Positions 1-13,751 are shown, numbered from the stretch's first letter. The stretch is 64,000 bases of DNA from Sabethes cyaneus (GCF_943734655.1 NC_071354.1:71324338-71388337), one strand, 5' to 3'. The notes: generated by a model not told the origin, from the letters alone. A program made the numbers and translations.

Positions 1-3000
1 CAGACGGACAGTCGGTCAGACGGACAGTCGGTCATACGAAAAAGCGTTTAGACAGGCAGTCGGTCAACGGACAGTCGGACAGTTGAACAGTCGGACAGTC
101 GGACAGTCGGACAGTCGGACAGTCGGACAGTCGGACAGTCGGACAATCGAACAGATGAACAGTCAGGCAGCCCGGCAGTACGACAATTGGGCAGTCCGGC
201 AGTCGTACAGTCGGACAGTCGGTCGGTCGTACAATTGGTTAGATGGATATTCGGCAAGACGGACGGTCGGTCAGACGGACAGTTTGTCAGACGGACAGTC
301 GGTCAGATGGACAGTCGGTAAGACGAACAGTTGGTCAGACGGACAGTCGGTCAGACGGACAGTCGGTCAGACGGACAGTCGGTCAGACGGACAGTCGGTC
401 AGTCGGACAGACGGACAGTCGGCCAGACGGACAGCCGGTCAGACGGAGAGTCGGTCAGACGAAAAATCGTTTAGACAGGAAGTCGGTCAAACGGACAGTC
501 GGTCAGACGGACAGTCGGTCAGACGGACAGTCGGTCAGACGGACAGTCGGTCAGACGGACAGTCGGTCAGACGGACAGTCGGTCAGACGGACAGTCGGTC
601 AGACGCACAGTCGGTCAGACGGACAGTCGGTCAGACGGACAGTCGGTCAGACGGACAGTCGGTCAGACGGACAGTCGGTCAGACGGACAGTCGGTCAGAC
701 GGACAGTCGGTCAGTCGGACAGACGGACAGTCGGCCAGACGGAGAGTCGGTCATACGGACAGACGGTCAGACGAAAAATCGTTTAGACAGGAAGTCGGTC
801 AAACGGACAGTCGGTCAGACGGACAGTCGGTCAGACGGACAGTCGGTCAGACGGACAGTCGGTCAGACGGACAGTCGGTCAGACGGACAGTCGGTCAGAC
901 GGACAGTCGGCCAGACGGACAGTCGGTCAGACGGACAGTCGGTCAGACGGACAGTCGGTCAGACGAAAAATCGTTTAGACAGGCAGTCGGTCAGACGGAC
1001 AGTCGGTCAAACGGACTGTCGGTCAGACGGACAGTCGGTCAGACGGACAGTCGGTCAGACGGGCAGTCAGTTAAACGAACAGTCGGTCAGACGGACAGTC
1101 GGTCAGACGGACAGTCGGTCAGACGGACAGTCGGTCAGACGGACAGTCGGTTAGACGGACAGTCGGTTAGACGTACAGTCGGTCAGACGGACAGTCGGTC
1201 GGACGGACAGTCGGTCAGACGTACAGTCGGTCAGACGGGCAGTCAGTTAAACGAACAGTCGGTCAGACGGACAGTCGGTCAGACGGACAGTCGGTCAGAC
1301 AGGCAGTCGGTCAAAGGACAGTCGGTCAGACGGACAGTCGGTCGGACGGACAGTCGGTCAGACGGACAGTCGGTCAGACGTACAGTCGGTCAGACGGACA
1401 GTCGGTCGGACGGACAGTCGGTCAGACGGACAGTCGGTCAGACGGGCAGTCAGTTAAACGAACAGTCGGTCAGACGGACAGTCGGTCAGACGGACAGTCG
1501 GTCAGACGGACAGTCGGTCAGACGGACAGTCGGTCAGACGGACAGTCAGTTAAACGAACATTCGGTCAGACGGACAGTCGGTCAGACGGACAGTCGGTCA
1601 GACGGACAGTCGGTCAGACGGACAGTCGGTCAGACGGACAGTCGGTCAGACGGACAGTCGGCCAGACGTACAGTCGGTCAGACGGACAGTCGGTCAGACG
1701 GACAGTCGGTCAGACGGACAGTCGGTCAGACGGACAGTCAGTTAAACGAACAGTCGGTCAGACGGACAGTCGGTCAGACGGACAGTCGGTCAGACGGACA
1801 GTCGGTCAGACGGACAGTCGGTCAGACGGACAGTCGGTCAGACGGACAGTCGGTCAGACGGACAGTCAGTTAAACGAACAGTCGGTCAGACGGACAGTCG
1901 GTCAGACGGACAGTCGGTCAGACGGACAGTCGGTCAGACGGACAGTCGGTCAGACGGACAGTCGGTCAGACGGACAGTCGGTCAGACGGACAGTCGGTCA
2001 GACGGACAGTCGGTCAGACGGACAGTCGGTCAGACGGACAGTCGGTCAGACGGACAGTCGGTCAGACGGACAGTCGGTCAGACGGGCAGTCAGTTAAACG
2101 AACAGTCGGTCAGACGGACAGTCGGTCAGACGGACAGTCAGTTAAACGAACAGTCGGTCAGACGGACAGTCGGTCAGACGGACAGTCGGTCAGACGGACA
2201 GTCGGTCAGACGGACAGTCGGTCAGACGGACAGTCGGTCAGACGGGCAGTCAGTTAAACGAACAGTCGGTCAGACGGACAGTCGGTCAGACGGACAGTCG
2301 GTCAGACGGACAGTCGGTCAGACGGACAGTCAGTTAAACGAACAGTCGGTCAGACGGACAGTCGGTCAGACGGACAGTCGGTCAGACGGACAGTCGGTCA
2401 GACGGACAGTCGGTCAGACGGACAGTCGGTCAGACGGGCAGTCAGTTAAACGAACAGTCGGTCAGACGGACAGTCGGTCAGACGGACAGTCGGTCAGACG
2501 GACAGTCGGTCAGACGGACAGTCAGTTAAACGAACAGTCGGTCAGACGGACAGTCGGTCAGACGGACAGTCGGTCAGACGGACAGTCGGTCAGACGGACA
2601 GTCGGTCAGACGGACAGTCGGTCAGACGGACAGTCGGTCAGACGGGCAGTCAGTTAAACGAACAGTCGGTCAGACGGACAGTCGGTCAGACGGACAGTCG
2701 GTCAGACGGACAGTCGGTCAGACGGACAGTCAGTTAAACGAACAGTCGGTCAGACGGACAGTCGGTCAGACGGACAGTCGGTCAGACGGACAGTCGGTCA
2801 GACGGACAGTCGGTCAGACGGACAGTCGGTCAGACGGACAGTCGGTCAGACGTACAGTCGGTCAGACGGGCAGTCAGTTAAACGAACAGTCGGTCAGACG
2901 GACAGTCGGTCAAACGGACTGTCGGTCAGACGGACAGTCGGTCAGACGGACAGTCGGTCAGACGGGCAGTCAGTTAAACGAACAGTCGGTCAAAGGACAG

Positions 3001-6000
3001 TCGGTCAGACGGACAGTCGGTCGGACGGACAGTCGGTCAGACGGACAGTCGGTCGGACGGACAGTCGGTCAGACGGACAGTCGGTCGGACGGACAGTCGG
3101 TCAGACGGACAGTCGGTCAGACGGACAGTCGGTCAGACGGACAGTCGGTCAGACGGACAGTCGGTCAGATGGACAGTCGGTCAGACGGACAGTCGGTCAG
3201 ACGGACAGTCGGTCAGACGGACAGTCGGTCAGACGGACAGTCGGTCAGACGGACAGTCGGTCAGACGGACAGTCGGTCAGACGTACAGTCGGTCAGACGG
3301 ACAGTCGGTCAGACGGACAGTCGGTCAGACGGACAGTCGGTCAGACGGGCAGGCAGTCAATCGAACAGTCGGTCAGACGGACAGTCGGTCAGACGAAAAA
3401 TCGTTTAGACGGACAGTCGGTCAAACGGACTGTCGGTCAGACGGACAGTCGGTCAGACGGACAGTCGGTCAGACGGACAGTCGGTCAAACGGACAGACGG
3501 TCAGACGGACAGTCGGTCAGACGGACAGTCGGTCAGACGGACAGTCGTTCAGACGGACAGTCGGTCAGACGGACATTCGGTCAGACGGGCAGTCAGCCAA
3601 ACGAACAGTCGGTCAGACGGACAGTCGGTCAGACGGACAGTCGGTCAAACGGACTGTCGGTCAGACGGACAATCGGCCAGACGGACAGTCGGTCAGACGG
3701 ATAGTCGGTCAGACGGACAGTCGGTCAGACGGGCAGTCAGTTAAACGATCAGTCGGTCAGACGGACAGTCGGTCAGACGAAAAATCGTTTAGACAGGCAG
3801 TCGGTCAGACGGACAGTCGGTCAGACGGACAGTCGATCAGACGGACAGTCGGTCAGACGGACAGTCGGTCAGACGGGCAGTCAGTCAATCGAACAGTCGG
3901 TCAGACGGACAGTCGGTCAGACGAAAAATCGTTTAGACAGGCAGTCGGTCAACGGACAGTCGGTCAGACGGACAGTCGGTCAGACGGACAGTCGGTCAGA
4001 CGTACAGTCGGTCAGACGGACAGTCGGTCAGACGGACAGTCGGTCAGACAGACAGTCGGTCAGTCGGTCAGACGAACAGTCGGTCAGACGGGCAGTCAGC
4101 CTAACGAACAGTCGGTCAGACGGACAGTCGGTCAGACGGACAGTAGGTCAGACAGACAGTCGGTCAAACGGACAGTCGTTCAGACGGACAGTCGTTCAGA
4201 CGGACATTCGGTCAGACGGACAGTCAGTCAGACGGACAGTCGGTCAGACGGACAGTCGGTCAGACGAACAGTCGGTCAGATGGACAGTTGGTCAGACGGA
4301 CAGTCGGTCAGACAAACAGTCGATCAGACGGACAGTCGGTCAGATGGACAGTCGGTCAGACGGACAGTCGGTCAGACAAACAGTCGGTCAGACGGATAGT
4401 CGGTCATACGGACAGTCGGTCAAACGAAAAATCGTTTAGACAGGCAGTCGGTCAGACGGACAGTCGGTCAGACGGACAGTCGGTCAGTCGAACAGACGGA
4501 CAGTCGCCCAGACGGAGAGTCGGTCATACGGACAGTCGGTCAATCGAAAAATCGTTTAGACAGGCAGTCGGTCAGACGGACAGTCGGTCGTAGGGACAGT
4601 CGGTCAGACGGACAGTCGCTCAGACGGACAGTCGGTCAGACGGACAGTCGGTCAGACGGACAGTCGGTCAGACGGACAGTCAGTAAAACGAACAGTCGGT
4701 CAGACGGACAGTCGGTCAGACGGACAGTCGGTCAGACGGACAGTCAGTTAAACGAACAGTCGGTCAGACGGACAGTCGGTCAGACGGAGAGTCGGTCAGA
4801 CGGACAGTCGGTCAGACGGACAGTCGGTCAGACGGGCAGTCAGTTAAACGAACAGTCGGTCAGACGGACAGTCGGTCAGACGGACAGTCGGTCAGACGGA
4901 CAGTCGGTCAGACGGACAGTCAGTTAAACGAACAGTCGGTCAGACGGACAGTCGGTCAGACGGACAGTCGGTCAGACGGACAGTCGGTCAGACGGGCAGT
5001 CAGTTAAACGAACAGTCGGTCAGACGGACAGTCGGTCAGACGGACAGTCGGTCAGACGGACAGTCAGTTAAACGAACAGTCGGTCAGACGGACAGTCGGT
5101 CAGACGGACAGTCGGTCAGACGGACAGTCGGTCAGACGGACAGTCGGTCAGACGGACAGTCGGTCAGACGGACAGTCGGTCAGACGGACAGTCGGTCAGA
5201 CGGACAGTCGGTCAGACGGACAGTCGGTCAGACGTACAGTCGGTCAGACGGACAGTCGGTCAGACGGACAGTCGGTCAGACGGACAGTCGGTCAGACGGA
5301 CAGTCGGTCAGACGGACAGTCGGTCAGACGGACAGTCGGTCAGACGGACAGTCGGTCAGACGGACAGTCGGTCAGACGGACAGTCAGTTAAACGAACAGT
5401 CGGTCAGACGGACAGTCGGTCAGACGGACAGTCGGTCAGACGGGCAGTCAGTTAAACGAACAGTCGGTCAGACGGACAGTCGGTCAGACGGGCAGTCAGT
5501 TAAACGAACAGTCGGTCAGACGGACAGTCGGTCAGACGGACAGTCGGTCAGACGGACAGTCGGTCAGACGGACAGTCAGTTAAACGAACAGTCGGTCAGA
5601 CGGACAGTCGGTCAGACGGACAGTCGGTCAGACGGACAGTCGGTCAGACAGACAGTCGGTCAGACGGACAGTCGGTCAGACGGACAGTCGGTCAGACGGA
5701 CAGTCGGTCAGACGGACAGTCGGTCAGACGGACAGTCTGTCAGACGGACAGTCGGTCAGACGTACAGTCGGTCAGACGGGCAGTCAGTTAAACGAACAGT
5801 CGGTCAGACGGACAGTCGGTCAAACGGACTGTCGGTCAGACGGACAGTCGGTCAGACGGACAGTAGGTCAGACGGGCAGTCAGTTAAACGAACAGTCGGT
5901 CAGACGGACAGTCGGTCAGACGGACAGTCGGTCAGACGGACATTCGGTCAGACGGACAGTCGGTCAGACGTACAGTCGGTCAGACGGGCAGTCGGTCAGA

Positions 6001-9000
6001 CGGACAGTCGGTCAGACGGGCAGTCAGTTAAACGAACAGTCGGTCAGACGGACAGTCGGTCAGACGGACATTCGGTCAGACGGACAGTCGGTCAGACGTA
6101 CAGTCGGTCAGACGGGCAGTCAGTTAAACGAACAGTCGGTCAGACGGACAGTCTGTCAGACGGACAGTCGGTCAGACAGGCAGTCGGTCAAAGGACAGTC
6201 GGTCAGACGGACAGTCGGTCGGACGGACAGTCGGTCAGACGGACAGTCGGTCAGACGGGCAGTCAGTTAAACGAACAGTCGGTCAGACGGACAGTCGGTC
6301 AGACGGACAGTCGGTCAGACGGACATTCGGTCAGACGGACAGTCGGTCAGACGTACAGTCGGTCAGACAGGCAGTCAGTTAAACGAACAGTCGGTCAGAC
6401 GGACAGTCGGTCAGACGGACAGTCGGTCAGACAGGCAGTCGGTCAAAGGACAGTCGGTCAGACGGACAGTCGGTCGGACGGACAGTCGGTCAGACGGACA
6501 GTCGGTCAGACGTACAGTCGGTCAGACGGGCAGTCAGTTAAACGAACAGTCGGTCAGACGGACAGTCGGTCAAACGGACTGTCGGGCAGACGGACAGTCG
6601 GTCAGACGGACAGTCGGTCAGATGGACAGTCGGTCAAACGGACAGTCGGTCAGACGGACAGTCGGTCAGACGGGCAGTCAGTTAAACGAACAGTCGGTCA
6701 GACGGACAGCCGGTCAGACGGACAGTCGGTCAGGCGGACAGTCGGTCAGACGAACAGTCGGTCAGACGGACAGTCGGTCAGACGAAAAATCGTTTAGACA
6801 GGCAGTCGGTCAGACGGACAGTCGGTCAGACGGACAGTCGGTCAGACGGACAGTCGGTCAGACGGACAGTCGGTCAGATGGACAGTCGGTCAAACGGACA
6901 GTCGGTCAGACGGACAGTCGGTCAGACGGGCAGTCAGTTAAACGAACAGTCGGTCAGACGGACAGCCGGTCAGACGGACAGTCGGTCAGACGGACAGTCG
7001 GTCAGACGAACAGTCGGTCAGACGGACAGTCGGTCAGACGAAAAATCGTTTAGACAGGCAGTCGGTCAGACGGACAGTCGGTCAAACGGACAGTCGGTCA
7101 GATGGACAGTCGGTCAGACGGGCAGTCAGTTAAACGAACAGTCGGTCAGACGGACAGCCGGTCAGACGGACAGTCGGTCAGACGGACAGTCGGTCAGACG
7201 GACAGTCGGTCTTACGGACAGTCGGTCAGACGGACAGTCGGTTAGACGGACAGTCGGTCAGACGGACAGTCGGTCAGACGGACAGTCGGTCAGACGGGCA
7301 GTCAGCCAAACGAACAGTCGGTCAGACGGACAGTCGGTCAGACGGACAGTCGGTCAAACGGACTGTCGGTCAGACGGACAATCGGCCAGACGGACAGTCG
7401 GTCAGACGGATAGTCAGTCAGACGGACAGTCGGTCAGACGGGCAGTCAGTTAAACGATCAGTCGGTCAGACGGACAGTCGGTCAGACGAAAAATCGTTTA
7501 GACAGGCAGTCGGTCAGACGGACAGTCGGTCAGACGGACAGTCGGTCAGACGGACAGTCGGTCAAACGGACTGTCGGTCAGACGGACAATCGGCCAGACG
7601 GACAGTCGGTCAGACGGATAGTCGGTCAGACGGACAGTCGGTCAGACGGGCAGTCAGTTAAACGATCAGTCGGTCAGACGGACAGTCGGTCAGACGAAAA
7701 ATCGTTTAGACAGGCAGTCAGTTAAACGATCAGTCGGTCAGACGGACAGTCGGTCAGACGAAAAATCGTTTAGACAGGCAGTCGGTCAACGGACAGTCGG
7801 TCAGACGGACAGTCGGTCAGACGGACAGTCGGTCAGACGTACAGTCGGTCAGACGGACAGTCGGTCGGACGGACAGTCGGTCATACAGACAGTCGGTCAG
7901 TCGGTCAGACGGACAGTCGGTCAGACGGGCAGTCAGCCTAACGAACAGTCGGTCAGACGGACAGTCGGTCAGACGGACAGTCGGTCAGACAGACAGTCGG
8001 TCAAACGGACAGTCGTTCAGACGGACAGTCGGTCAGACGGACATTCGGTCAGACGGACAGTCGGTCAGACGGACAGTCGGTCAGACGGACAGTCGGTCAG
8101 ACGGACAGTCGGTCAGATGGACAGTTGGTCAGACGGACAGTCGGTCAGACAAACAGTCGGTCAGACGGACAGTCGGTCAGATGGACAGTCGGTCAGACGG
8201 ACAGTCGGTCAGACAAACAGTCGGTCAGACGGATAGTCGGTCTTACGGACAGTCGGTCAAACGCAAAATCGTTTAGACAGGCAGTCGGTCAGACGGACAG
8301 TCGGTCAGACGGACAGTCGGTCAGACGGACAGTCGGTCAGTCGAACAGACGGACAGTCGCCCAGACGGAGAGTCGGTCATACGGACAGTCGGTCAATCGA
8401 AAAATCGTTTAGACAGGCAGTCGGTCAGACGGACAGTCGGTCGTAGGGACAGTCGGTCAGACGGACAGTCGGTCAGTCGGTCAGACGGACAGTCGGCCAG
8501 ACGGAGAGTCGGTCAGACGGACAGTCGGTCAGACGGACAGTCGGTCGGACGGACAGTCGCTCAGACGGACAGTCGCTCAGACGGACAGTCGGTCAGACGG
8601 ACAGTCGGTCAGACGGACAGTCGGTCAGACGGACAGTCGGTCAGACGGACAGTCGGTCTTACGGACAGTCGGTCAGACGGACAGTCTGTCAGACGGGCAG
8701 TCGGTCACATGTACAGTCGGACAGACGGACAGTCGGTCAGACAGACAGTCGCTCAGACGGACAGTCGGTCGAACGGACAGTCGCTCAGACGGACAGTCGG
8801 TCAGTCGGTCAGACGGACAGTCGGCCAGACAGGGAGTCGGTCAGACGGACAGTCGGTCAGATGGACAGTCGGTCAGACGGAGAGTCGGTCAGACGGAGAG
8901 TCGGTCAAACGGACAGTCGGTCAGACGGACAGTCTGTCAGACGGGCAGTCGGTCACATGTACAGTCGGACAGACGGACAGTCGGTCAGATAGACAGTCGC

Positions 9001-10368
9001 TCAGACGGACAGTCGGTCGGACGGACAGTCGCTCAGACGGACAGTCGGTCAGTCGGTCAGACGGACAGTCGGCCAGACAGGGAGTCGGTCAGACGGACAG
9101 TCGGTCAGATGGACAGTCGGTCAGACGGAGAGTCGGTCAGACGGAGAGTCGGTCAAACGGACAGTCGGTCAGACAAACAGTCGGTCAGACGGACAGTCGG
9201 TCAGACGGACAGTCGATCAGACAAAAATCGGTCAGACGGACAGTCGATCAGACAAAAATCGCTTAGACAGGCAGTCGGTCAGACGGACAGTCGGTCAGAC
9301 AAAAAATCGTTTAGACAGGTAGTCGGTCAGACGAATAGTCGGTCAGACGGACAGTCGGTCAGATGGACAGTTGGTCAGACGGACAGTCGGTCAGACAAAC
9401 AGTCGGTCAGACGGACAGTCGGTCAGACGGACAGTCGGTCAGACGGACAGTCGGTCAAACGGACAGTCGGTCAAACGGACAGTCGGTCAGACGGACAGTC
9501 GGTCAGACGGATAGTCGGTCAGATGGACAGTCGGTCAGACGGACAGTCGGTCAGACGGACAGTCGGTCAGACAGACAGTCGGTCAGACGGACAGTCGGTC
9601 AGACGGACAGTCGGTCAGACGGACAGTCGGTCAGACGGACAGTCGGTCAGACGGACAGTCGGTCAGACGGACAGTCGGTCAGACGGACAGTCGGTCAGAC
9701 GGACAGTCGGTCAGACGGACAGTCGGTCAGACGGACAGTCGGTCAGACGGACAGTCGGTCAGACGGACATGCGGTCAAACGGACAGTCGGTCAAACGGAC
9801 AGTCGGTCAGACGGACAGTCGGTCAGACGAAAAATCGTTTAGATAGGCAGTCGGTCGGACGGACAGCCGGTCAGACGGAGAGTCGGTCAGACGGACAGTC
9901 GGTCAGACGGACAGTCGGTCAGACGGACATTCGGTCAAACGGACAGTCGGTCAAACGGACAGTCGGTCAGACGGACAGTCGGTCAGACGAAAAATTGTTT
10001 AGACAGGCAGTCGGTCAGACGGATAGGCGGTCGGACGGACAGCCGGTCAGACGGACAGTCGGTCAGACGGACAGTCGGTCAAACGGACAGTCGGTCAGAC
10101 GGACAGTCGGTCAGACGGACAGTCAGTCAGACGGGCAGTCAGTTAAACGAACAGTCGGTCAGACGGACAGTCGGTCAGATGGACAGTCGGTCAGACGGAC
10201 AGTCGGTCAGACGGACAGTCGGTCAGACGGACAGTCAGTCAGACGGACAGTCTATCAGACGGACAGTCGGCCAGACGAAAAATTGTTTAGACAGGCAGTC
10301 GGTCAGACGGACAGTCGGTCAGACGGACAGTCGGTCAGACGGACAGTCGGTCAGTCGGACAAACAGAC
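1..10368. repeat. 16-bp tandem satellite array (satellite 1)
   Basis: Tandem repeat of cagacggacagtcggt that is already running at base 1, so the array extends left of the window. The monomer splits into four tetramers, CAGA CGGA CAGT CGGT, which are every form of CRGW. Around 66-230 the unit is an 8-mer (cggacagt). Common variants are a 32-bp pair carrying gggcagtcagttaaacgaa and a pair carrying gacgaaaaatcgtttagacag. The plus-strand consensus has no stop codon in any frame, and because 16 is not a multiple of 3 all frames cycle. That produces long apparent open frames such as 83-1873, which are not genes. The reverse complement contains TGA, and the variant with gttaaac introduces TAA. Confidence 0.98.
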
Positions 10369-10530
10369 AGACGGATAATTGGACGAACGAAGAGACGGAA
10401 ACACCGACTGACGGACAGACGTATAAACAAACAGGCGGTTAAACGGACAGACGATCAAATGGATAGACGGACAGGCATACAGAACTACAAACACACAGTT
10501 GGACAAACGGGCAAACGAACAGACACTGAA
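10369..10530. repeat. degenerate edge of satellite 1
   Basis: The 16-bp periodicity collapses here into loose tetramers of the GACR type (gacg, gaca, ggac) mixed with AT-rich changes, for example gacggacagacg and ggatagacggacagg. This looks like the decayed boundary of the array, or the simple-sequence seed from which the 16-mer was amplified. No gene is visible. Confidence 0.8.
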
Positions 10531-12925
10531 AAACTGAAAAGCTGAAAGACTTGAAATCTGAAACACTGAAAGATAAGTTGATTGCAGAACGGATTGTCAT
10601 ATAGCGTGAGATATTTGAAGGCTTATATACAAATTGTTTTGAACTCAATAATTAAAAGAGAGAAAAAACTAACTGTAGACCTAAGATTAATCGCTAGAGC
10701 TAAACTCCGGAAGATAATTTTATCTAACGTTGCCCTAGTTGAATCCTAAATACATTAATTGCTAGATCACAATCTTTAGGAAACACTGACCATTAAACCA
10801 TTCTGTCACCCGGTCGGTCCCGGCCAGTGCGGCGCAACTACAAACAAATGCATTTTTTATGTTTTCAGCATGAAATCCAGTATCAAATTAACGGAAAATT
10901 AATGATCTGGTCGAAAGGTGTCACATGGTCATTAAAAGTCGACCGCTGTTGGAAGAATGAAAAATGGCTACAATATCGGCATCCACACTGCTGCGAGAGC
11001 CCTCAGTCCGGCCGGTCCCACCGTAAATCATTTGCGTGTTTTCATTTTTCAATATAGGTTTTTGTCATGAAACTGTTTTTTTTGTCATATTTTGTTGCCT
11101 GCCCACTGGGGCTTTGAAGGCACAAACGGATGCCGATCTTAGCTCACGATTAGAACTGGAAAAATGGGTTAAAACTTTATTTCCAATTAAAGAGAAAAGA
11201 TTTTCCACCTAGGAGAAAATTTATATTTCGTCGTTTTTTGAAATTTATCTTCCTTACATAGTCAGTGGTTCATTCTCATTCGATGATCCCTCTCGCTCAT
11301 CTTGCTTTTCACATTGAATAGATGTTTACTCGAGTTAATTGTGACATCTACCCGGTTCTAAATTTATGTTTTTCTATTTCCGTCGGATTGTGACCGAGTA
11401 AAGGCTTGTTCAACAGGTGATAAATGGTTACTTATAATTGATTCGTTGTTTCTCTTCTACTGCGACCGTAGCCTTGCATTTTTCTCATTGACTTTAAACG
11501 TTTAACAAAAAACTCGAAAAAGCATTTCAAAGAATGACCGTATATAGGTACATTTCAATAATAGTTACGTATTTATTAGATTGTCCAAGCTTTTAGACCG
11601 GACGAAACTGGATGTGACTAGATCACAGACTTGTTTTAATCCACTAGTGGTACAATACTACTTATACGATATTTTTTGTAACCGAGTGATAAACTTATTG
11701 GCACGAAGCATTCCTCATTGCGAAATTCGTTCAACATGAACGATGTAGTTATTTGATTTTCCTTAATACTGTTAAAGTTTTGTCATTAAAACCAAATATC
11801 ATCGCATTATATCCACTAGACGGAATACATCAGCACAACTGGCCTTTCTGAAGAGACTCAATCGACACTAACTGTATACTGGGCATCCTGCTATTCTCCA
11901 CTTACTTACACTTGCTTCGAGCCTAACAACGCGGCACTTTGTCACCTAAGTTCACGACAGTGCATAATTGTAATGCACTTTTGGCATCCTCGCCGTCGTC
12001 GGCCGGAGTTGAATAAACGTGCCTCATAAGAGGTTCATTTGTACCATCAACTTCGGTGTGTCGGAACCCGGCATAGTAAGTAGGTACAGTTTCACACTCC
12101 GTCGGGAGGCTGGCAAAAAGGTATGTGCAATGCAGCGGCTCTATGTAGTCCCGTCCCGTGTGCGTTGCCCAGTTAGCCGCCAACGAACGGGCCAGAGCAG
12201 TAGATATGACAAACCAGTGCCAGCCAGTGCTGCAAATTTACGACCAAAGCGAGAACATATGAAAAGTTTCGTATCACGTATCGCCGCCACCTATGGGTGT
12301 GAGTTTATGAGATCCACTCCTGTGGCTCGGCGCCATTGCAAGCGGCATGCTTATTCCGTGAGGTTTTTGTCCGGGTTTGAATGCCGTTTGTGAAATGGCG
12401 TTAGAGTGCTGACTTCATTATTGTGCTTGGGCGAGAGTTTGATGTAATTGAAGCGGGCACTCTGCAGGGATGGTACTTTCATGCAGTTGGTTGGTATTTT
12501 CTTACCCTAGAAAGAAATTATATTCGAGCGTAAATGGAAAATATGCTTTAGATACCTAATCAGGACGCTATTCGAAGTGAATATTCAAGGTTAAAACCTC
12601 GTTAATAAAACCAAGCAGCCGAGCAAGCAGAACGCTATAAATCCATTTAATATTGACCATGCGGAGAACAGCAAAACCTAAAGAACACAAAATACACTAA
12701 AGTTGTTTTGAACGCGGCTATTTTAACGTGGTCAAAAGTAGTAGGTCTTACGGTAAGGTTCGGCTGGATAGGGTGTCACTCGAAAAGTGGTCTGGTTTTA
12801 AATGCTAATAGCTTAGCGGTTTCCCGATTGATTTTCAATATGTTTGCATCAATCGATTGGAAAACCTTCTACGCACCAACCCCATTGAAGAAACCTGTTG
12901 ATTTCAAAGTACGCACTATTGAAAA
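10531..12925. other. unrecognised AT-rich intergenic DNA
   Basis: No recognisable coding region, RNA gene or terminal repeat. Short open frames at 10,827-11,057 and 12,019-12,393 show no family motif. A stretch at 12,705-12,750 encodes a phrase resembling ILTWS of R1-like LINE C-termini, but it is too short to call. Confidence 0.5.
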
Positions 12926-13050
12926 ATTGGAAATAATGTAGCATTGTTCAACCGGAAAGCCTCGGTTCGAGATTGGTTGCAATAGACGCCATCATAGTTT
13001 TAATGTATTTTTAGAAAAAAATTGTCAAAACCACCCTGTCCCAACTGGTC
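12926..13050. repeat. dispersed repeat, copy 1
   Basis: This stretch (around ggaaataatgtagcattgtt to ccctgtcccaactggtc) is clearly related, with many substitutions, to 14,006-14,126 in the same orientation. Shared blocks include aataatg-agcattgt-caac, the gacgccatca/gacgtcacca region and the terminal caactggtc/caaccggtcc. It is probably part of an old mobile element split by the DNA between the copies. The ends are not defined. Confidence 0.55.
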
Positions 13051-13352
13051 GAATTTATTAGTGCTCAAAATCTTTCATTTTTTCATGACGTTCTCATTTT
13101 TTGATTTTTTGGAATGACACCTTACGTCAAAACAATGCATAACAATTTGTAACAAATTTAGGAAACTCCGACTCCATGGTGCGTTACACAAAATTCGAAC
13201 GAGATCTAATTCCTACTGCACAGTTTGGTAGGTGGCAGCACTGTTTCGCTTTTATTTCATTTCGCCAATAGCCAAACTACATTCAAACCTCAAAGAAAGC
13301 GGATTGGCCGTTACAGTTTGAAAAAGCAGGGATAGTTCGTAAGCATTTCAGT

Positions 13353-13640
13353 TCGAAATCGAGAATATTTCGAACTATTCTGGTGATGAAGAACTAACAT
13401 CGCAACAAAGCCAACATATTCAATCAAAAAGGAAAAAAAATATCACCAGAATCGACGAAAGCAAATGTTACAAAACTTACCGAAGCTGTAGAACGCACCG
13501 CGCATATGTGGAATGCTGGATTAGAAGCGTATAGAGACAGGCGACTGCGAAACGAAGCATGGAACGATATTTTAAGGGAAATATTTAATGGAAAATACGA
13601 TGCGGCGGAGCTGGCCGCAAAGTGGTCGAACTTAAGGCCC
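13353..13640 (+). pseudogene. MADF/Myb-SANT-like domain fragment, frameshifted
   Basis: Plus-strand reading shows an acidic lead (SGDEELTSQQ), a basic patch (SKRKK) and then TKLTEAVERTAHMWNAGLEA, YRDRRLRNEAW and AAELAAKWSNLR. The spacing of W, Y, R.R..AW and the final KW..LR matches the MADF/Myb-SANT-like trihelix fold. That fold occurs in insect transcription factors and in the accessory protein of PIF/Harbinger transposons. The basic patch and the domain lie in different frames, offset at an A-run near 13,434, so the copy looks broken. A foldback starts immediately after the last LR. I see no start codon, promoter or neighbouring exon. The family call comes from the residue pattern only. 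A transposon-derived MADF relic seems likelier than a host gene. Confidence 0.5.
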
Positions 13641-13751
13641 AGACACAATGCATACGGATTTTACTACGTTGCGGAAATTTGACAGAAACCCCATGGAAAA
13701 ACCGTCAATTTGCCGCAACGTAGTGAAATCCGTATGCATTGTGTTTGGGGC
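13637..13751. repeat. 115-bp foldback (hairpin MITE-like)
   Basis: Left arm 13,637-13,683 and right arm 13,704-13,751 are inverted copies of about 47 bp with only a few mismatches, separated by a 20-base loop containing ccatgg. Flanks read cttaa on the left and tttac on the right, close to a TTAA duplication but not exact. It abuts the MADF fragment. Alternatives are a palindromic MITE or a small-RNA hairpin. Confidence 0.8.

Noticed and set aside
83..1873. 596-codon open frame rich in Arg, Ser, Gln, Thr, Asp, and similar frames across 1-10.4 kb
   Set aside because: The 16-bp repeat has no stop codon on the plus strand in any frame, so long frames arise automatically. All three frames encode the same cycling peptide, and minus-strand frames are blocked by TGA.
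12705..12760. R1-like LINE remnant (AAILTWSKVV resembling TAILTWSRMM)
   Set aside because: About 12 residues only; chance similarity cannot be excluded.
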